Of a stretch of DNA of 64,000 nucleotides, positions 16,712 through 26,286 are shown piece by piece. Source of the stretch: an uncultured Pedobacter sp. (GTDB lineage Bacteria; Bacteroidota; Bacteroidia; Sphingobacteriales; Sphingobacteriaceae); the NCBI RefSeq assembly GCF_946480185.1, contig NZ_CAMLIG010000013.1, forward strand, positions 1-64,000, read 5' to 3'. The notes beneath the pieces were generated by a model, which ran no database searches, was not told the DNA's origin, and worked only from the letters and a program-made list of their open reading frames with translations. Positions within the stretch are counted from its first letter, which is position 1. Every line of letters starts with the position of its first letter. Position numbers and translations under genes: made by a program.

Positions 16712-16960
16712 GGAAAATTTGGCAAGAGTAGGATATGATTTCAATTTTTTGGATTGATTACTATTGAATGGTTGTATGAGAGAATAATTGAATGCCAAAG
16801 CAAATTATTTGAAACTCATAAAATATTCAATCTTATCCTGAAATTTCACCGAAAAACAAGCTTAAAAAATTATCAACAGGGGTACGCTATTACGGCTAAA
16901 TTGTTAACTTCGCAAAACACTTTTTTTAAAATTGTTTCAATTTAGATTTTAGAACACAAC

Positions 16961-19570
16961 ATGGCTGAAGAAACAGATCAGAACGAAGGATTAGAACACG
17001 ACAAAATCATTAAAATTAATATTGAGGAGGAGATGAAATCGGCGTATATCGATTATTCGATGTCGGTTATTGTTTCCAGGGCTTTACCAGATGTAAGAGA
17101 CGGTTTAAAACCAGTACACCGTAGGGTACTTTATGGTATGCTTGATTTAGGTTTGGCAAGCAACAAACCTTATAAAAAATCTGCCCGTATTGTTGGGGAG
17201 GTTTTAGGAAAGTATCACCCACATGGTGACAGTTCCGTTTATGACACCATGGTGCGTATGGCACAACCTTGGTCTTTGCGCTATCCTTTGGTAGACGGGC
17301 AAGGTAACTTTGGTTCCATTGATGGTGATTCGCCCGCAGCAATGCGTTATACCGAGGCCCGTTTCAAGAAAATGGCCGAGGAAATGTTGGCGGATATCAA
17401 TAAAGACACCATCGATTATCGCTTAAACTTTGATGATTCCTTGCAGGAACCAACTGTTTTGCCATCTAAATTCCCTAACCTTTTGGTTAACGGAGGTTCC
17501 GGTATTGCAGTAGGTATGGCTACCAATATGGCGCCACATAACCTAAGCGAAGTTATTGACGGAATTATAGCTTATATAGACAACAACGAGATTGAAATTT
17601 CGGAACTGATGCAGCACATTAAAGCTCCGGATTTCCCTACAGGCGGTATCATTTACGGTTATGAAGGTGTTAAGGATGCTTTTGAAACTGGCAGAGGTCG
17701 TGTAATGATGCGTGGCGTTGCCGAAATTGAAACTTTACCTAACGACAGAGAGCGTATTATCGTGAGCGAAATACCTTATCAGGTAAATAAAGCCATGATG
17801 ATTGAGCGTACTGCCGAGTTGGTAAACGAGAAAAAAATTGAAGGTATTTCTGAGATCAGAGATGAATCTGATAGAGAGGGAATGCGTATTGTTTACGAGA
17901 TTAAACGCGACGGAAACGCGGCCATTGTTTTAAATAATCTTTATAAGCACACCGCCTTACAAACTTCTTTTAGCGTAAACAACATTGCGTTGGTTAAAGG
18001 CCGACCAATGATGCTGAACCTGAAAGACTGTATCCGCCATTTTGTGGATCACCGCCATGAGGTTGTTGTTAGAAGAACCAAATTTGAATTGGCTGAAGCA
18101 CAAAAAAGAGCACATATTTTAGAAGGTTTATTAATTGCTTTAGATCATTTAGATGAAGTAATTAAATTGATTAGAGCTTCGCAAACACCAGATGAGGCTC
18201 GTGAAGGTTTAATGGCTCAATTCGGTTTATCTGATATTCAGTCGAGAGCTATTTTGGATATGACGCTTCGTCGTTTAACTGGTCTGGAAAGAGACAAGAT
18301 TAAAGACGAATATGCCGAATTGATGAAAACCATCGAATATTTACAGTCGATTTTAGACGATGAAGGTCTGCGTATGCAGATTATCAAAGATGAATTGGCA
18401 GAGATGAAAGAAAAGTATGGTGATGAGCGTAGAACTCAAATTGTACACTCGGCAGCAGAAATGATGACCGAAGATTTCATTGAAGATGAAGAAGTGGTGA
18501 TCACCATTTCCAGAGAAGGCTACATTAAAAGAACTCCTTTAACCGAATACCGTACGCAGGGGCGTGGTGGCAAAGGAAGTTTAGGTTCTAATTCCAGAGA
18601 TAACGATTTTATCGAATATATTTTTGTTGCTTCAAACCATAATTACCTATTGTTCTTTACGGATAAAGGAAAATGTTATTGGTTAAGGGTATTTGAGATA
18701 CCGGAAGGTTCACGTACCAGTAAAGGAAGAGCGATACAGAATATCATCAATATTGAGAAAGATGAACGTATAAGAGCTTATATAAAAGTTGTTAATCTTA
18801 AAGATCAAGATTACTTAGAGAACAACTTTATCATCATGTGTACCAAAAAAGGTACCATCAAAAAAACTACTTTACAGGCTTACAGTCGCCCAAGATCAAA
18901 CGGAATTAATGCCATCAACATCAATGATGACGATGAATTATTAGAAGCAAACTTAACTTCGGGCTCATCAGAAATTGTGATGGCTTTACGTTCTGGTAGA
19001 GCAATTAGGTTCAATGAATCTACCGTAAGGCCAATGGGACGTACTGCCACAGGTGTCCGTGGGATTCGCTTAGCGCATGATAAGGATGAGGTTGTGGGTA
19101 TGGTGAGTATTGAAAATCCTGAAAGCACTATTTTAGTAGTATCTGAAAAAGGTTACGGAAAACGTACCGATATTGAGGATTACCGTGTAACCAACAGAGG
19201 TGGTAAAGGTGTTAAAACCATTAACGTAACCGAGAAAACTGGGCAATTAGTTTCCATTAAGGACGTTACAGATACAGATGATTTAATGATCATCAACCGT
19301 TCTGGAATTGTAATTAGAATTGCCATGAGCCATTTAAGAGTGATGGGAAGAGCCACGCAAGGCGTTAGATTAATTACCTTAAAAGGTGAAGATGCTATTG
19401 CTTCGGTAGCTAAAGTGCAGCATGACGAAGAAGAAGAAACCGTTGAAGTGGTAATTGACGAAACCGATGTTGCAGTAGCAGAAGGAGTGGAAGAAGAAGA
19501 GGCAGACGAGGAAGCGGAAGACATTGCCGATGACGAAGCCGATACAGAAGAAGATAACAACGAAGAATAA
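16961..19570 (+). CDS. gyrA: DNA gyrase subunit A
   Basis: An 869-residue type II topoisomerase subunit. The catalytic Tyr130 is in AMRYTEAR. The quinolone region [10 protein letters not shown] has Ser91 and Asp95 at the positions of E. coli Ser83 and Asp87, the sensitive-type residues. The GyrA-box-like motif QGRGGKG at 533-539 marks the DNA-wrapping C-terminal propeller and argues for gyrase rather than ParC. The last 35 or so residues form a very acidic Glu/Asp tail. A TPR gene follows after 32 bases and may be cotranscribed. Confidence 0.96.
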   Translation: MAEETDQNEGLEHDKIIKINIEEEMKSAYIDYSMSVIVSRALPDVRDGLKPVHRRVLYGMLDLGLASNKPYKKSARIVGEVLGKYHPHGDSSVYDTMVRMAQPWSLRYPLVDGQGNFGSIDGDSPAAMRYTEARFKKMAEEMLADINKDTIDYRLNFDDSLQEPTVLPSKFPNLLVNGGSGIAVGMATNMAPHNLSEVIDGIIAYIDNNEIEISELMQHIKAPDFPTGGIIYGYEGVKDAFETGRGRVMMRGVAEIETLPNDRERIIVSEIPYQVNKAMMIERTAELVNEKKIEGISEIRDESDREGMRIVYEIKRDGNAAIVLNNLYKHTALQTSFSVNNIALVKGRPMMLNLKDCIRHFVDHRHEVVVRRTKFELAEAQKRAHILEGLLIALDHLDEVIKLIRASQTPDEAREGLMAQFGLSDIQSRAILDMTLRRLTGLERDKIKDEYAELMKTIEYLQSILDDEGLRMQIIKDELAEMKEKYGDERRTQIVHSAAEMMTEDFIEDEEVVITISREGYIKRTPLTEYRTQGRGGKGSLGSNSRDNDFIEYIFVASNHNYLLFFTDKGKCYWLRVFEIPEGSRTSKGRAIQNIINIEKDERIRAYIKVVNLKDQDYLENNFIIMCTKKGTIKKTTLQAYSRPRSNGINAININDDDELLEANLTSGSSEIVMALRSGRAIRFNESTVRPMGRTATGVRGIRLAHDKDEVVGMVSIENPESTILVVSEKGYGKRTDIEDYRVTNRGGKGVKTINVTEKTGQLVSIKDVTDTDDLMIINRSGIVIRIAMSHLRVMGRATQGVRLITLKGEDAIASVAKVQHDEEEETVEVVIDETDVAVAEGVEEEEADEEAEDIADDEADTEEDNNEE

Positions 19571-19602
19571 AAACTAAATTAATAACAGAAAAAAGTTCAG
19601 AA

Positions 19603-20781
19603 ATGAAAAAGACAATCTTAAGCATGTTGCTTGTTTCCTTCTTTTTTGCAGCTAGTGCCCAAAAAAGTGAAATCAATGCAGCCAAAAATAACTACGCTCT
19701 TTACGAGGTAGGAATGCAGACAAAAACTCCAATGAAGAAGCAATTGGAAACGCTGAATCTTGCGAAAGAATCAACAGATAAAGCGATAGCCTTTAAAAAG
19801 ACTCAAGACGATCCAGAATTATGGGCCTACAGAGCATTGATTTTTTCTGCAATATCTGTTACAGATACTGTAAATAAAGCCAACGCAAGTGCTGCTTTTG
19901 ACAGTGCACAGGAAGCTATTGCAAAGGCGAAAGCGCTTGATACAAAAAAGGAATATGCAAAAATAACAGCAAGCGCAGAGAAAAACCTTTCCATTATGAT
20001 GCAGAACAAAGGCGTAGCCGCGTTTAACAAAAAAGACTATAAAGAAGCTTATAAATCTTTTAAGTTTATTTCGGATGTAATGCCTGAGGATTCTTTGTTC
20101 AGCATGTACACTGCTATGGCTGCAAATAGTTCGCAAATGTATGATGAGGCCATTAAGTATTACAGAAAAACAATTGATTTAAACGCTAAAAACCCAGGTT
20201 TATACCAAGAGCTTGAACGTGTTTACATGGCTAAAAATGATACTGCCGGTGCTCTTAAAGTAATTGAAGAAGGTAGAATAAAGTATCCAGAAGATAAAAA
20301 CTTGATTTTTGATGAGTTAAATGTTTACTTAAACAGAGGACAAGCAGCTCAGCAGATTTCTAAGATTGAAAATGCGATATCAAAAGATCCAAAAAATAAG
20401 ACTTTGTATTTTGTTGCTGGGATTGCTTACTCTGCAAATAAGCAAAGTGATAAAGCGATAGAATCATATAAAAAAGCTTTAGAGATAGACCCTGCTTATT
20501 CTGATGCTATTTACAACCTTGCTGTAATTTATATTAACAAAGGTAATGACGCTATTACAATAGCTAACAAATTGCCTCAAAATAAAGCTTCTGATATAAA
20601 GTATAATTCATTAAAAGCGGAGTTTCAAAAGCAACTTACTAATGCATTGCCATTATTAGAAAAAGCTAGAGAGCTGAATCCAAAAGATGTAAATACCTTA
20701 ACCACGTTAAGAGAGGTTTACATTAAATTGAATAAAATGGATAAAGCTGCAGAAGTTAAAAAAGCAATCGGTCAGCTGTAA
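19603..20781 (+). CDS. Secreted tetratricopeptide-repeat protein
   Basis: A 392-residue protein with a signal peptide (FFFAASAQ, about 1-19) and several TPR units. The clearest are around 140-215 and at 265-310, where KAIESYKKALEIDPAYSDAI is a textbook repeat. It is probably periplasmic or outer-membrane associated; its function is unknown. It is 32 bases from gyrA with a shared terminator behind it, an odd partner for gyrase that is probably only cotranscription. Confidence 0.8.
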   Translation: MKKTILSMLLVSFFFAASAQKSEINAAKNNYALYEVGMQTKTPMKKQLETLNLAKESTDKAIAFKKTQDDPELWAYRALIFSAISVTDTVNKANASAAFDSAQEAIAKAKALDTKKEYAKITASAEKNLSIMMQNKGVAAFNKKDYKEAYKSFKFISDVMPEDSLFSMYTAMAANSSQMYDEAIKYYRKTIDLNAKNPGLYQELERVYMAKNDTAGALKVIEEGRIKYPEDKNLIFDELNVYLNRGQAAQQISKIENAISKDPKNKTLYFVAGIAYSANKQSDKAIESYKKALEIDPAYSDAIYNLAVIYINKGNDAITIANKLPQNKASDIKYNSLKAEFQKQLTNALPLLEKARELNPKDVNTLTTLREVYIKLNKMDKAAEVKKAIGQL

Positions 20782-20816
20782 GCTACCGATTAACAAGAAA
20801 ATCATATAGTGAAAAG

Positions 20817-20848
20817 CTCCGTTAGATTTATTTCTAACGGAGTTTTTT
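20817..20848 (+). terminator. Rho-independent terminator after gyrA-TPR
   Basis: CTCCGTTAGA at 20817-20826 pairs perfectly with TCTAACGGAG at 20833-20842 around a six-base loop, followed by a run of Ts. Confidence 0.92.
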
Positions 20849-21001
20849 ATGCTTAAAATTTCTCTGTGTTAGAAACAGCGCTTAAGAAAGAATCTCTACC
20901 GTAAATTACGCAACTGTTCGATAAAGTTTGATCCTTCAAATAATAGTAAAAAGAGTAAAGCAATTTTTTCTAAAGGTTGAGTTTAGCAGATGAAATTACT
21001 T

Positions 21002-21961
21002 TTAAGATTTAAAGGCATTAGCTCTCGGTTTTACCAGTTTAATGGTCCTTTTGGATAAATCTAAACTAGCGTTTAACTCAAAGCCAATTAGCAATATTAG
21101 GGAGTTTAAATACAGCCAAATCATCACCACCAGCAATGTCCCGATAGAGCCATAAAGCTTATTGTAATTCCCGAAATTGTTGATGTAAAAAGAGAAACCA
21201 AGTGAGGTAAGTACGGCTAAAATAGTTGCCAATGAAGAACCTGCGCTAAAAAACTTCCATTTTTTTGAATTGGCAGGGCCATATCTGTACAGCAATGAGG
21301 TGGTTACAAAATATACAATAATGATAATTATCCATCGACTAATCATGATCAAATAAATCCAGAATGCACCATCTTTTAGGTGCAGTTCATTGCGTATAAA
21401 GGTGATTACAAACTCGCCAATAACCATTACCGCAACCCCAATAATCAAAGAAAAAGCAGTGAGTACGGTAAGAGTTAGGGCGATAAGCCGTTGTTTTAAC
21501 CATGTTCTGGTTTCTACAATTAAGGATGATTTGTTGAAACCCTGCATGAGGTTGTTAATTCCGTTTGTGGCAAAAAACAGAGCCAAAACAAAACCCAAAG
21601 ACAATAATTTACCATTTTGGTTTTTTACAATATCTACTAAGGTAGATTCAAAAGCCAGATAGGCATTCTCTGGTAACAGCAAAGCAATCAGTGCCATTAG
21701 CTGGTTTTGGAAATTGCTAATCGGGACATAAGGAATTAGGGTAAACATAAAAATGATGGACGGAAAAAGAGCCATCATAAAGTTATACGCCAAAGAAGAA
21801 GCTTTGTTAACCAATGAATCCTTTTGGATTTCCTGAAAAAAGAAAACGGCAACGGTATAAAGCGGTAGCGGACTAAAACCTGGCAACACAATGTATTTTG
21901 TCCACTCTATAAAAGTGCGATAAAATTGAAACCTATAAAGGAACTTGTGTAGCCACTGCAT
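21002..21961 (-). CDS. YihY/BrkB-family inner-membrane protein
   Basis: A 319-residue protein with about six membrane helices. SLAYNFMMALFPSIIF near 36-51 and LYGSIGTLLVVMIWLY near 267-282 are typical of YihY/virulence factor BrkB (formerly and wrongly called RNase BN). The molecular role of the family is unsettled. TTG 21964 precedes ATG 21961, and the ATG is used. It is the last gene of the PASTA, rhodanese, MltG, thioesterase, YihY run. Confidence 0.85.
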   Translation of the reverse strand: MQWLHKFLYRFQFYRTFIEWTKYIVLPGFSPLPLYTVAVFFFQEIQKDSLVNKASSLAYNFMMALFPSIIFMFTLIPYVPISNFQNQLMALIALLLPENAYLAFESTLVDIVKNQNGKLLSLGFVLALFFATNGINNLMQGFNKSSLIVETRTWLKQRLIALTLTVLTAFSLIIGVAVMVIGEFVITFIRNELHLKDGAFWIYLIMISRWIIIIIVYFVTTSLLYRYGPANSKKWKFFSAGSSLATILAVLTSLGFSFYINNFGNYNKLYGSIGTLLVVMIWLYLNSLILLIGFELNASLDLSKRTIKLVKPRANAFKS

Positions 21962-21970
21962 CAATCTAAT

Positions 21971-22378
21971 TTATGAAAAATAACTTTCAATAGCGGTCAT
22001 GAAGTTTTTTGGCGCCATGCAAGGCTTGTTTTTTTCGATGTTTACAAATACTAATGTGGTTTCTCCTAAATTAATGAGCACATCATTTTGATTGTAAAGT
22101 TCGTATTTGAAAATAATTCTTGCCCGCGGTTTCTCCTCGATAATAACTTTTACGGTAATTAAATCATCATATAAAGCAGGCTTAATATATTTGCAATTTA
22201 GCTCTAAAACAGGCATCATTACCCCATCTTCTTCCATAGATTTGTATGACATGCCCAAACTGCGCAACATTTCTGTACGGGCAACTTCGTACATCGTTGC
22301 ATAATTTCCGTAGTACATGTAACCCATTTGGTCGGTATCGGCATACCTAACCCTAATTTTTGTTTCGAAACTGAACAT
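21971..22378 (-). CDS. Acyl-CoA thioesterase, YbgC/FadM-type hotdog
   Basis: A 135-residue 4-hydroxybenzoyl-CoA thioesterase-fold protein. The catalytic Asp is in YADTDQMGYMYYGNY (residues 12-26), the family signature. It probably hydrolyses acyl-CoA or acyl-ACP in the cytoplasm. It starts one base after the MltG stop and lies nine bases before YihY, so it is in one operon. Confidence 0.85.
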   Translation of the reverse strand: MFSFETKIRVRYADTDQMGYMYYGNYATMYEVARTEMLRSLGMSYKSMEEDGVMMPVLELNCKYIKPALYDDLITVKVIIEEKPRARIIFKYELYNQNDVLINLGETTLVFVNIEKNKPCMAPKNFMTAIESYFS

Positions 22379-22379
22379 G

Positions 22380-23426
22380 TTATTTTTTGATGTTTCGTTG
22401 GTTTAAAGCCTGTTGAAATTTATGTGCATTCACCAAATGCTCCGCTACTGTAGCCGCAAAATTGTGGTAACCAGAAAAATCTTCTTTAGCACACATATAA
22501 ATATAATTATGCTTCACCGGATTTAATACCGCATCAATTGCTTTTATAGAAGGCATAGAGATTGGGCCGGGAGGTAAACCTTTATATAGATAAGTATTGT
22601 ATGGAGATTTTTTAGCTAAATGACGGTTAAGTACTCTCCGAATAGTGAAATCGTTATTTGCGAAAATCACAGTGGGGTCTGCTTCTAGCTTCATGCCTCT
22701 GTTCAGTCTGTTTAAATATAAACCGGCAATTGTTGGCATTTCCTTATCCATCAAAGCCTCGCTATCTACAATTGAAGCTAAAATTGTAACTTCTTGCGGG
22801 CTAAGTTTTAAAGCATCTGCTTTTTGTAGCCTGTCGGCATTCCAGAATTTTTTATACTCACTGTTCATCCGTTCAAAGAAATCTTTAGCGCTTACATTCC
22901 AGTACATTTCGTATGAATTAGGAATAAACATGGTGTAAACATCGTCAGTAGTAAAACCGTAAGTTTTAACATAATCGGCAGAATCTAAAAGCTTAATTAA
23001 CGATAATGAATCAAACTCTAGTTTCTTGGCCACCATTGCAACGAAAGTTGCTTTCAATCGTACATCTCTGAACGATATTTCAACGGCCTCTTGGTTGCCA
23101 GCAATCAACATATTTAATATTTGCCGGTTGTTCATCCCTTTTTCAAAAGGATACTTACCGGGTTTTATTTTACTGCCATATTGTTTGTCTTTTGCTAAGC
23201 TGTAAAAACTATTGCTATCTATTAAAAGATGATGCTTAGCTATCGAATCTTGAACTTGCTGGAAAGTAGCACCCGTAGGGATATATAAATAAGTTTTATG
23301 AGCCACATTGGTATTAGCTTTTAAAAACTTATTATAAAGTTTTGGGATGATAACAGCACCAGTTACTATTAAAATCAAAAGTAAAATTAGCGCAGCAGTG
23401 CTTCCCTTTGTTAATTTTTTAGCCAT
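22380..23426 (-). CDS. mltG: Endolytic murein transglycosylase
   Basis: A 348-residue YceG-like protein. A single N-terminal membrane helix (about 10-28) is followed by a LysM-like part and the catalytic domain. The segment ASIVDSEALMDKE carries the Glu equivalent to the catalytic Glu of E. coli MltG, and the motif LEADPTVIFA follows. MltG cuts nascent glycan chains at the inner membrane and sets their length. Its place beside a PASTA protein and ddl gives the locus a cell-wall theme. Confidence 0.92.
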   Translation of the reverse strand: MAKKLTKGSTAALILLLILIVTGAVIIPKLYNKFLKANTNVAHKTYLYIPTGATFQQVQDSIAKHHLLIDSNSFYSLAKDKQYGSKIKPGKYPFEKGMNNRQILNMLIAGNQEAVEISFRDVRLKATFVAMVAKKLEFDSLSLIKLLDSADYVKTYGFTTDDVYTMFIPNSYEMYWNVSAKDFFERMNSEYKKFWNADRLQKADALKLSPQEVTILASIVDSEALMDKEMPTIAGLYLNRLNRGMKLEADPTVIFANNDFTIRRVLNRHLAKKSPYNTYLYKGLPPGPISMPSIKAIDAVLNPVKHNYIYMCAKEDFSGYHNFAATVAEHLVNAHKFQQALNQRNIKK

Positions 23427-23444
23427 TTTATTGTATGATGTTTT

Positions 23445-23759
23445 TTATTGAGTTGGGGTGATCCGTTGTAATTTCAACAAGCCACCTATTAAGTTTCTGG
23501 TGTTTTGATAACCTGCACCTATCAAAATTTGCTTTGCGGTTTTACTTCTCAAACCTCTTTGGCAAATCACAATTATTGGTTTGGTGGCATCTAATTCTAA
23601 ATCCTCATCAGCAATTAATTGCGATAACTGTCCAAGTGGGATGTTTTGTCCGCCAACATTAAAAGTGTGAAATTCTAAGTTTTCTCTTACATCCAGTAAC
23701 TGCACACCAGCCGGGTTTTTTAGCAGTTCGGCAAACTCTTCAGCCTCTATGTCTTGCAT
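23445..23759 (-). CDS. Rhodanese-like sulfurtransferase domain protein
   Basis: A 104-residue single rhodanese domain with active-site Cys66 in VICQRGLRS and the LLDVRE strand at 21-26. Solitary rhodaneses carry a persulfide for thiolation or sulfur relay in the cytoplasm. It starts two bases after the PASTA gene ends. No function specific to the cell wall can be read from the sequence. Confidence 0.88.
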   Translation of the reverse strand: MQDIEAEEFAELLKNPAGVQLLDVRENLEFHTFNVGGQNIPLGQLSQLIADEDLELDATKPIIVICQRGLRSKTAKQILIGAGYQNTRNLIGGLLKLQRITPTQ

Positions 23760-23761
23760 GC

Positions 23762-24529
23762 TTATGGGTTTGATAGTACCAAGTTGATTTTTGTGCCGAT
23801 ACTAACTTTACTGATGGAATCGGGTGCGTTAGCAGGATACTGATGTTTAATTACGGCGTTTGCTGAATCTTTAATTTCACCTTCGTAAGTTAAATCGCCC
23901 AATGATAATGATGCACCTTTAATAGAGAAAGTAGCCTCACTCAGCGTTAAGCCTACTAAATTGGGCAATTCTACCTCGCTGGCGCCATATCCATCACCTA
24001 AAACCAAGTCAATTCTTGATCCCTTCGGGATTTTTTGTCCTACATGCAGTTTTTGTCCGGCGTAAGAAAAAGATAAAACCGCGTCTTTTGCAATATCCGG
24101 CCGGTAAGTAGTATCTCCTAGTTTAAGGCCATAATTGGTTAACATTGCCCTAACTTCTATAAATGTTTTGTCTGTGATATCTGGAAAAGTGACATCCGGC
24201 GTCTGAGAGCTCACAATTGTTAAGTAAATCATCCGGTTATCCTTAACATTTGTGTTGGGGTCTGGATCTTGTTCTGTTACTAAGCCCGCTGGTTTGTCCA
24301 AAATAAAAACAGAATCTACCTGATACCTAAAACCTTCCTGCTCTAAAATTTCAACTGCTTTTTGGATGTTTAAACCTTTGAAATTTGGGACAGGTTTTCC
24401 TTCGCCATGTCGCGTATAATATCTTAAGCTAATGAATAAACTAAAAACGAGTACTACAACTACCGCAAAAGCGATGATTGCCTGTTTTCTAAATTCTGGA
24501 CTAGCTAAATATTTAAAAAATTTACTCAT
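23762..24529 (-). CDS. Membrane-anchored PASTA-domain protein without a kinase
   Basis: A 255-residue protein with one membrane helix (about 17-35) and three periplasmic PASTA repeats at about 45-110, 112-180 and 188-254. PASTA domains bind peptidoglycan fragments or penicillins in PknB-type kinases and PBP2x. Here no kinase or transpeptidase domain is attached. It heads an operon with rhodanese, MltG, thioesterase and YihY, and is divergent from ddl. I infer a wall-sensing or scaffold role, perhaps with MltG. Confidence 0.85.
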   Translation of the reverse strand: MSKFFKYLASPEFRKQAIIAFAVVVVLVFSLFISLRYYTRHGEGKPVPNFKGLNIQKAVEILEQEGFRYQVDSVFILDKPAGLVTEQDPDPNTNVKDNRMIYLTIVSSQTPDVTFPDITDKTFIEVRAMLTNYGLKLGDTTYRPDIAKDAVLSFSYAGQKLHVGQKIPKGSRIDLVLGDGYGASEVELPNLVGLTLSEATFSIKGASLSLGDLTYEGEIKDSANAVIKHQYPANAPDSISKVSIGTKINLVLSNP

Positions 24530-24551
24530 TTAAGATGATTGTTTATTTTTC

Positions 24552-24559
24552 CAAACTTA
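24552..24559 (-). promoter_or_regulatory. Bacteroidota -7 element upstream of the PASTA operon
   Basis: On the minus strand this reads TAAGTTTG, a full TAnnTTTG match 23 bases from the PASTA ATG. No clear -33 box is seen. Confidence 0.45.
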
Positions 24560-24627
24560 GCCAAAATTAAAGAATTTGACCGAATTAAATATGTTTATAA
24601 GCGTTACAATTAAACATAAAATTTATA

Positions 24628-24657
24628 TTTGAACGGTAAATTAGGCGTTTAATTTTG
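24628..24657 (+). promoter_or_regulatory. Bacteroidota promoter for ddl
   Basis: TTTG at 24628-24631, 18 bases, then TAATTTTG at 24650-24657, about 65 bases before the ddl ATG. A second full -7 match, TATATTTG, sits at 24624-24631, so two start sites are possible. Confidence 0.5.
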
Positions 24658-24721
24658 TCGGCTAGTTTAACCGCTGAAAAAAATATCGTTTGCTTTGTAA
24701 GCTTATTAATTTGATTTGAAA

Positions 24722-25708
24722 ATGAAAAAAAATGTTGCGCTATTGGCCGGAGGTTATACTGGCGAGTCTGTTGTGTCTTTAAATAGTGCTAAGCAGGTAA
24801 AATCTGCTTTGGATTATAATTTATATAATGTTTATAAGATTATTCTTACGCAAGAAGCGTGGTATTATGAGGATGAAAACGGAGAGAAATATAGCGTAGA
24901 TAAAAACGATTTTAGCATTACCACCAATGCCGGAAAAGTAAGTTTTGATGTGGTTTTTATCATTATCCACGGTTCGCCGGGCGAGGATGGTAAACTACAA
25001 GGTTATTTTGATTTATTGAAAATCCCTTACACTACTTGCGGTGCCACAACGTCTGCTTTGACCATGAATAAAGGTTATACAAAAGCAGTAGTTTCGGGTA
25101 TTGGTAACTTAAATATTGCTTCGTCTCTTCAACTTTTTGAGCAAAATGAAAACATTGGTCAAAAGATTAAAAGTCTGCTTAAACTGCCCTTATTCATCAA
25201 ACCCAATAACGGTGGAAGTAGCATAGGAATGTCTAAAGTAAATGAGTGGGGACAGTTGAGCGGTGCATTAGCTAAAGCTTTTGCCGAGGATTCACAAGTT
25301 TTGGTGGAAGAGTTTATTAAAGGAAGGGAATTTACGGTTGGCATTTACAAAGCCAAAGGAGAAATTATTGTATTGCCAATTACCGAGATAAAATCATCAA
25401 AAGAGTTTTTTGATTACGAAGCAAAATATACAAAAGGTGTTACAGAAGAAATTACGCCAGCAGTTATTTCTGCAGAACAGACTGAAAAGGTTGCTGAAAT
25501 TGTAAAAAATGCTTTTACGAAATTGAATTGCAAAGGTGTGGTTAGAATTGATTTTATTCTACAGGATTTTACAGAGGATTTTTATTTTATTGAGATCAAC
25601 ACCGTTCCGGGCCAATCCGAAAACAGCATTATTCCACAGCAAGTGCGGGCTACAGGAATGAATATGACAGATTTTTACAGTTTACTGATTGATGAAGCGT
25701 TGAATTAG
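24722..25708 (+). CDS. ddl: D-alanine--D-alanine ligase
   Basis: A 328-residue ATP-grasp enzyme that makes the D-Ala-D-Ala dipeptide for peptidoglycan. Seen are IIHGSPGEDGKLQG near 86-99, the ATP-grasp segment KPNNGGSSIG near 159-168 and FIEINTVPGQSENS near 299-312. The frame begins at a TTG (24716), but ATG 24722 follows two codons later and is preferred. It is divergent from the PASTA operon, with promoters on both sides of the gap. Confidence 0.94.
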   Translation: MKKNVALLAGGYTGESVVSLNSAKQVKSALDYNLYNVYKIILTQEAWYYEDENGEKYSVDKNDFSITTNAGKVSFDVVFIIIHGSPGEDGKLQGYFDLLKIPYTTCGATTSALTMNKGYTKAVVSGIGNLNIASSLQLFEQNENIGQKIKSLLKLPLFIKPNNGGSSIGMSKVNEWGQLSGALAKAFAEDSQVLVEEFIKGREFTVGIYKAKGEIIVLPITEIKSSKEFFDYEAKYTKGVTEEITPAVISAEQTEKVAEIVKNAFTKLNCKGVVRIDFILQDFTEDFYFIEINTVPGQSENSIIPQQVRATGMNMTDFYSLLIDEALN

Positions 25709-25778
25709 TTGGTTGGTTAGTTAGTTAGTAATTAGTCAGTTAAATTTTAATTAGTCGTTATTACTCCCGTTAGCAAGT

Positions 25779-25812
25779 AGCTCCCTCTCCTTCGGAGAGG
25801 GCTGGGGTGAGG
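25779..25812. repeat. Dispersed short repeat (CTCTCC-TTCG-GAGAGGGCTGGGGTGAGG type), copy 1
   Basis: A CCTCTCC/GGAGAGG hairpin with a TTC-type loop, followed by GCTGGGGTGAGG. A copy in the opposite orientation lies at 45507-45540. Both sit immediately beside gene ends. The stretch just before it, 25706-25745, is made of TTAGTTGG-like words that also recur at 46160-46222 and 51938-51990. Confidence 0.6.
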
Positions 25813-25818
25813 CTCTCT

Positions 25819-26238
25819 CTAAATACTATAAAGCCGAACCATTTCTTCGCTTACCTCAACACCTTTTCCGGTTTTTAAATCAATCATTACAAAATCAAAC
25901 CAGCCACTTGTGCTGGTTTTTTTTGTTTTTAGGTTGTTGATGTCAAAAGTTACACGGCAGCCTTTTTTGTTAATTTCTATTATTCCTGTTTCTACAGAAA
26001 ACTGATCGCCCAAGCCTAAAGGTCTTTTGTAATCTATCTGAACGCTTTTTACCACCCAGCCGTAACCCATTTCTAAAAATTCTTCCATAGACATGCCGTA
26101 GAAAAGTTCCATCTGCTCATAACGGGCAGCCAAAACATAATCTAAATAAATGCTATTGTGTACGTGGTTAAACATGTCAATATCATCCGGGCGAACTTTG
26201 TGCGTAGTGCTAAAACGTGAATATTTTTTGTTGGTCAT
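25819..26238 (-). CDS. Hotdog-fold acyl-CoA thioesterase
   Basis: A 139-residue 4HBT-family protein with the signature RPDDIDMFNHVHNSIYLDYV at 17-36, in which the Asp-x-x-x-H-x-N pattern carries the catalytic Asp. It ends VRLYSI. It probably hydrolyses acyl-CoA or acyl-ACP; the substrate is not readable. It is a second hotdog protein, distinct from 21971-22378. It lies 48 bases downstream of the methyltransferase gene on the same strand. Confidence 0.82.
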   Translation of the reverse strand: MTNKKYSRFSTTHKVRPDDIDMFNHVHNSIYLDYVLAARYEQMELFYGMSMEEFLEMGYGWVVKSVQIDYKRPLGLGDQFSVETGIIEINKKGCRVTFDINNLKTKKTSTSGWFDFVMIDLKTGKGVEVSEEMVRLYSI

Positions 26239-26286
26239 CTGTTGTTTTAATTTAAGTCTGAGCTTTCTGCCTTTAGCTTTGTGCTT

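Noticed and set aside
16754..16945. 63-residue frame upstream of gyrA
   Set aside because: Lies in the pyrR-gyrA promoter gap, with no family and poor codon use for a gene here.
19180..19560. Ser/Thr-rich frame antisense to the gyrA tail
   Set aside because: Its composition is the reverse reading of the acidic GAA/GAT-rich gyrA end.
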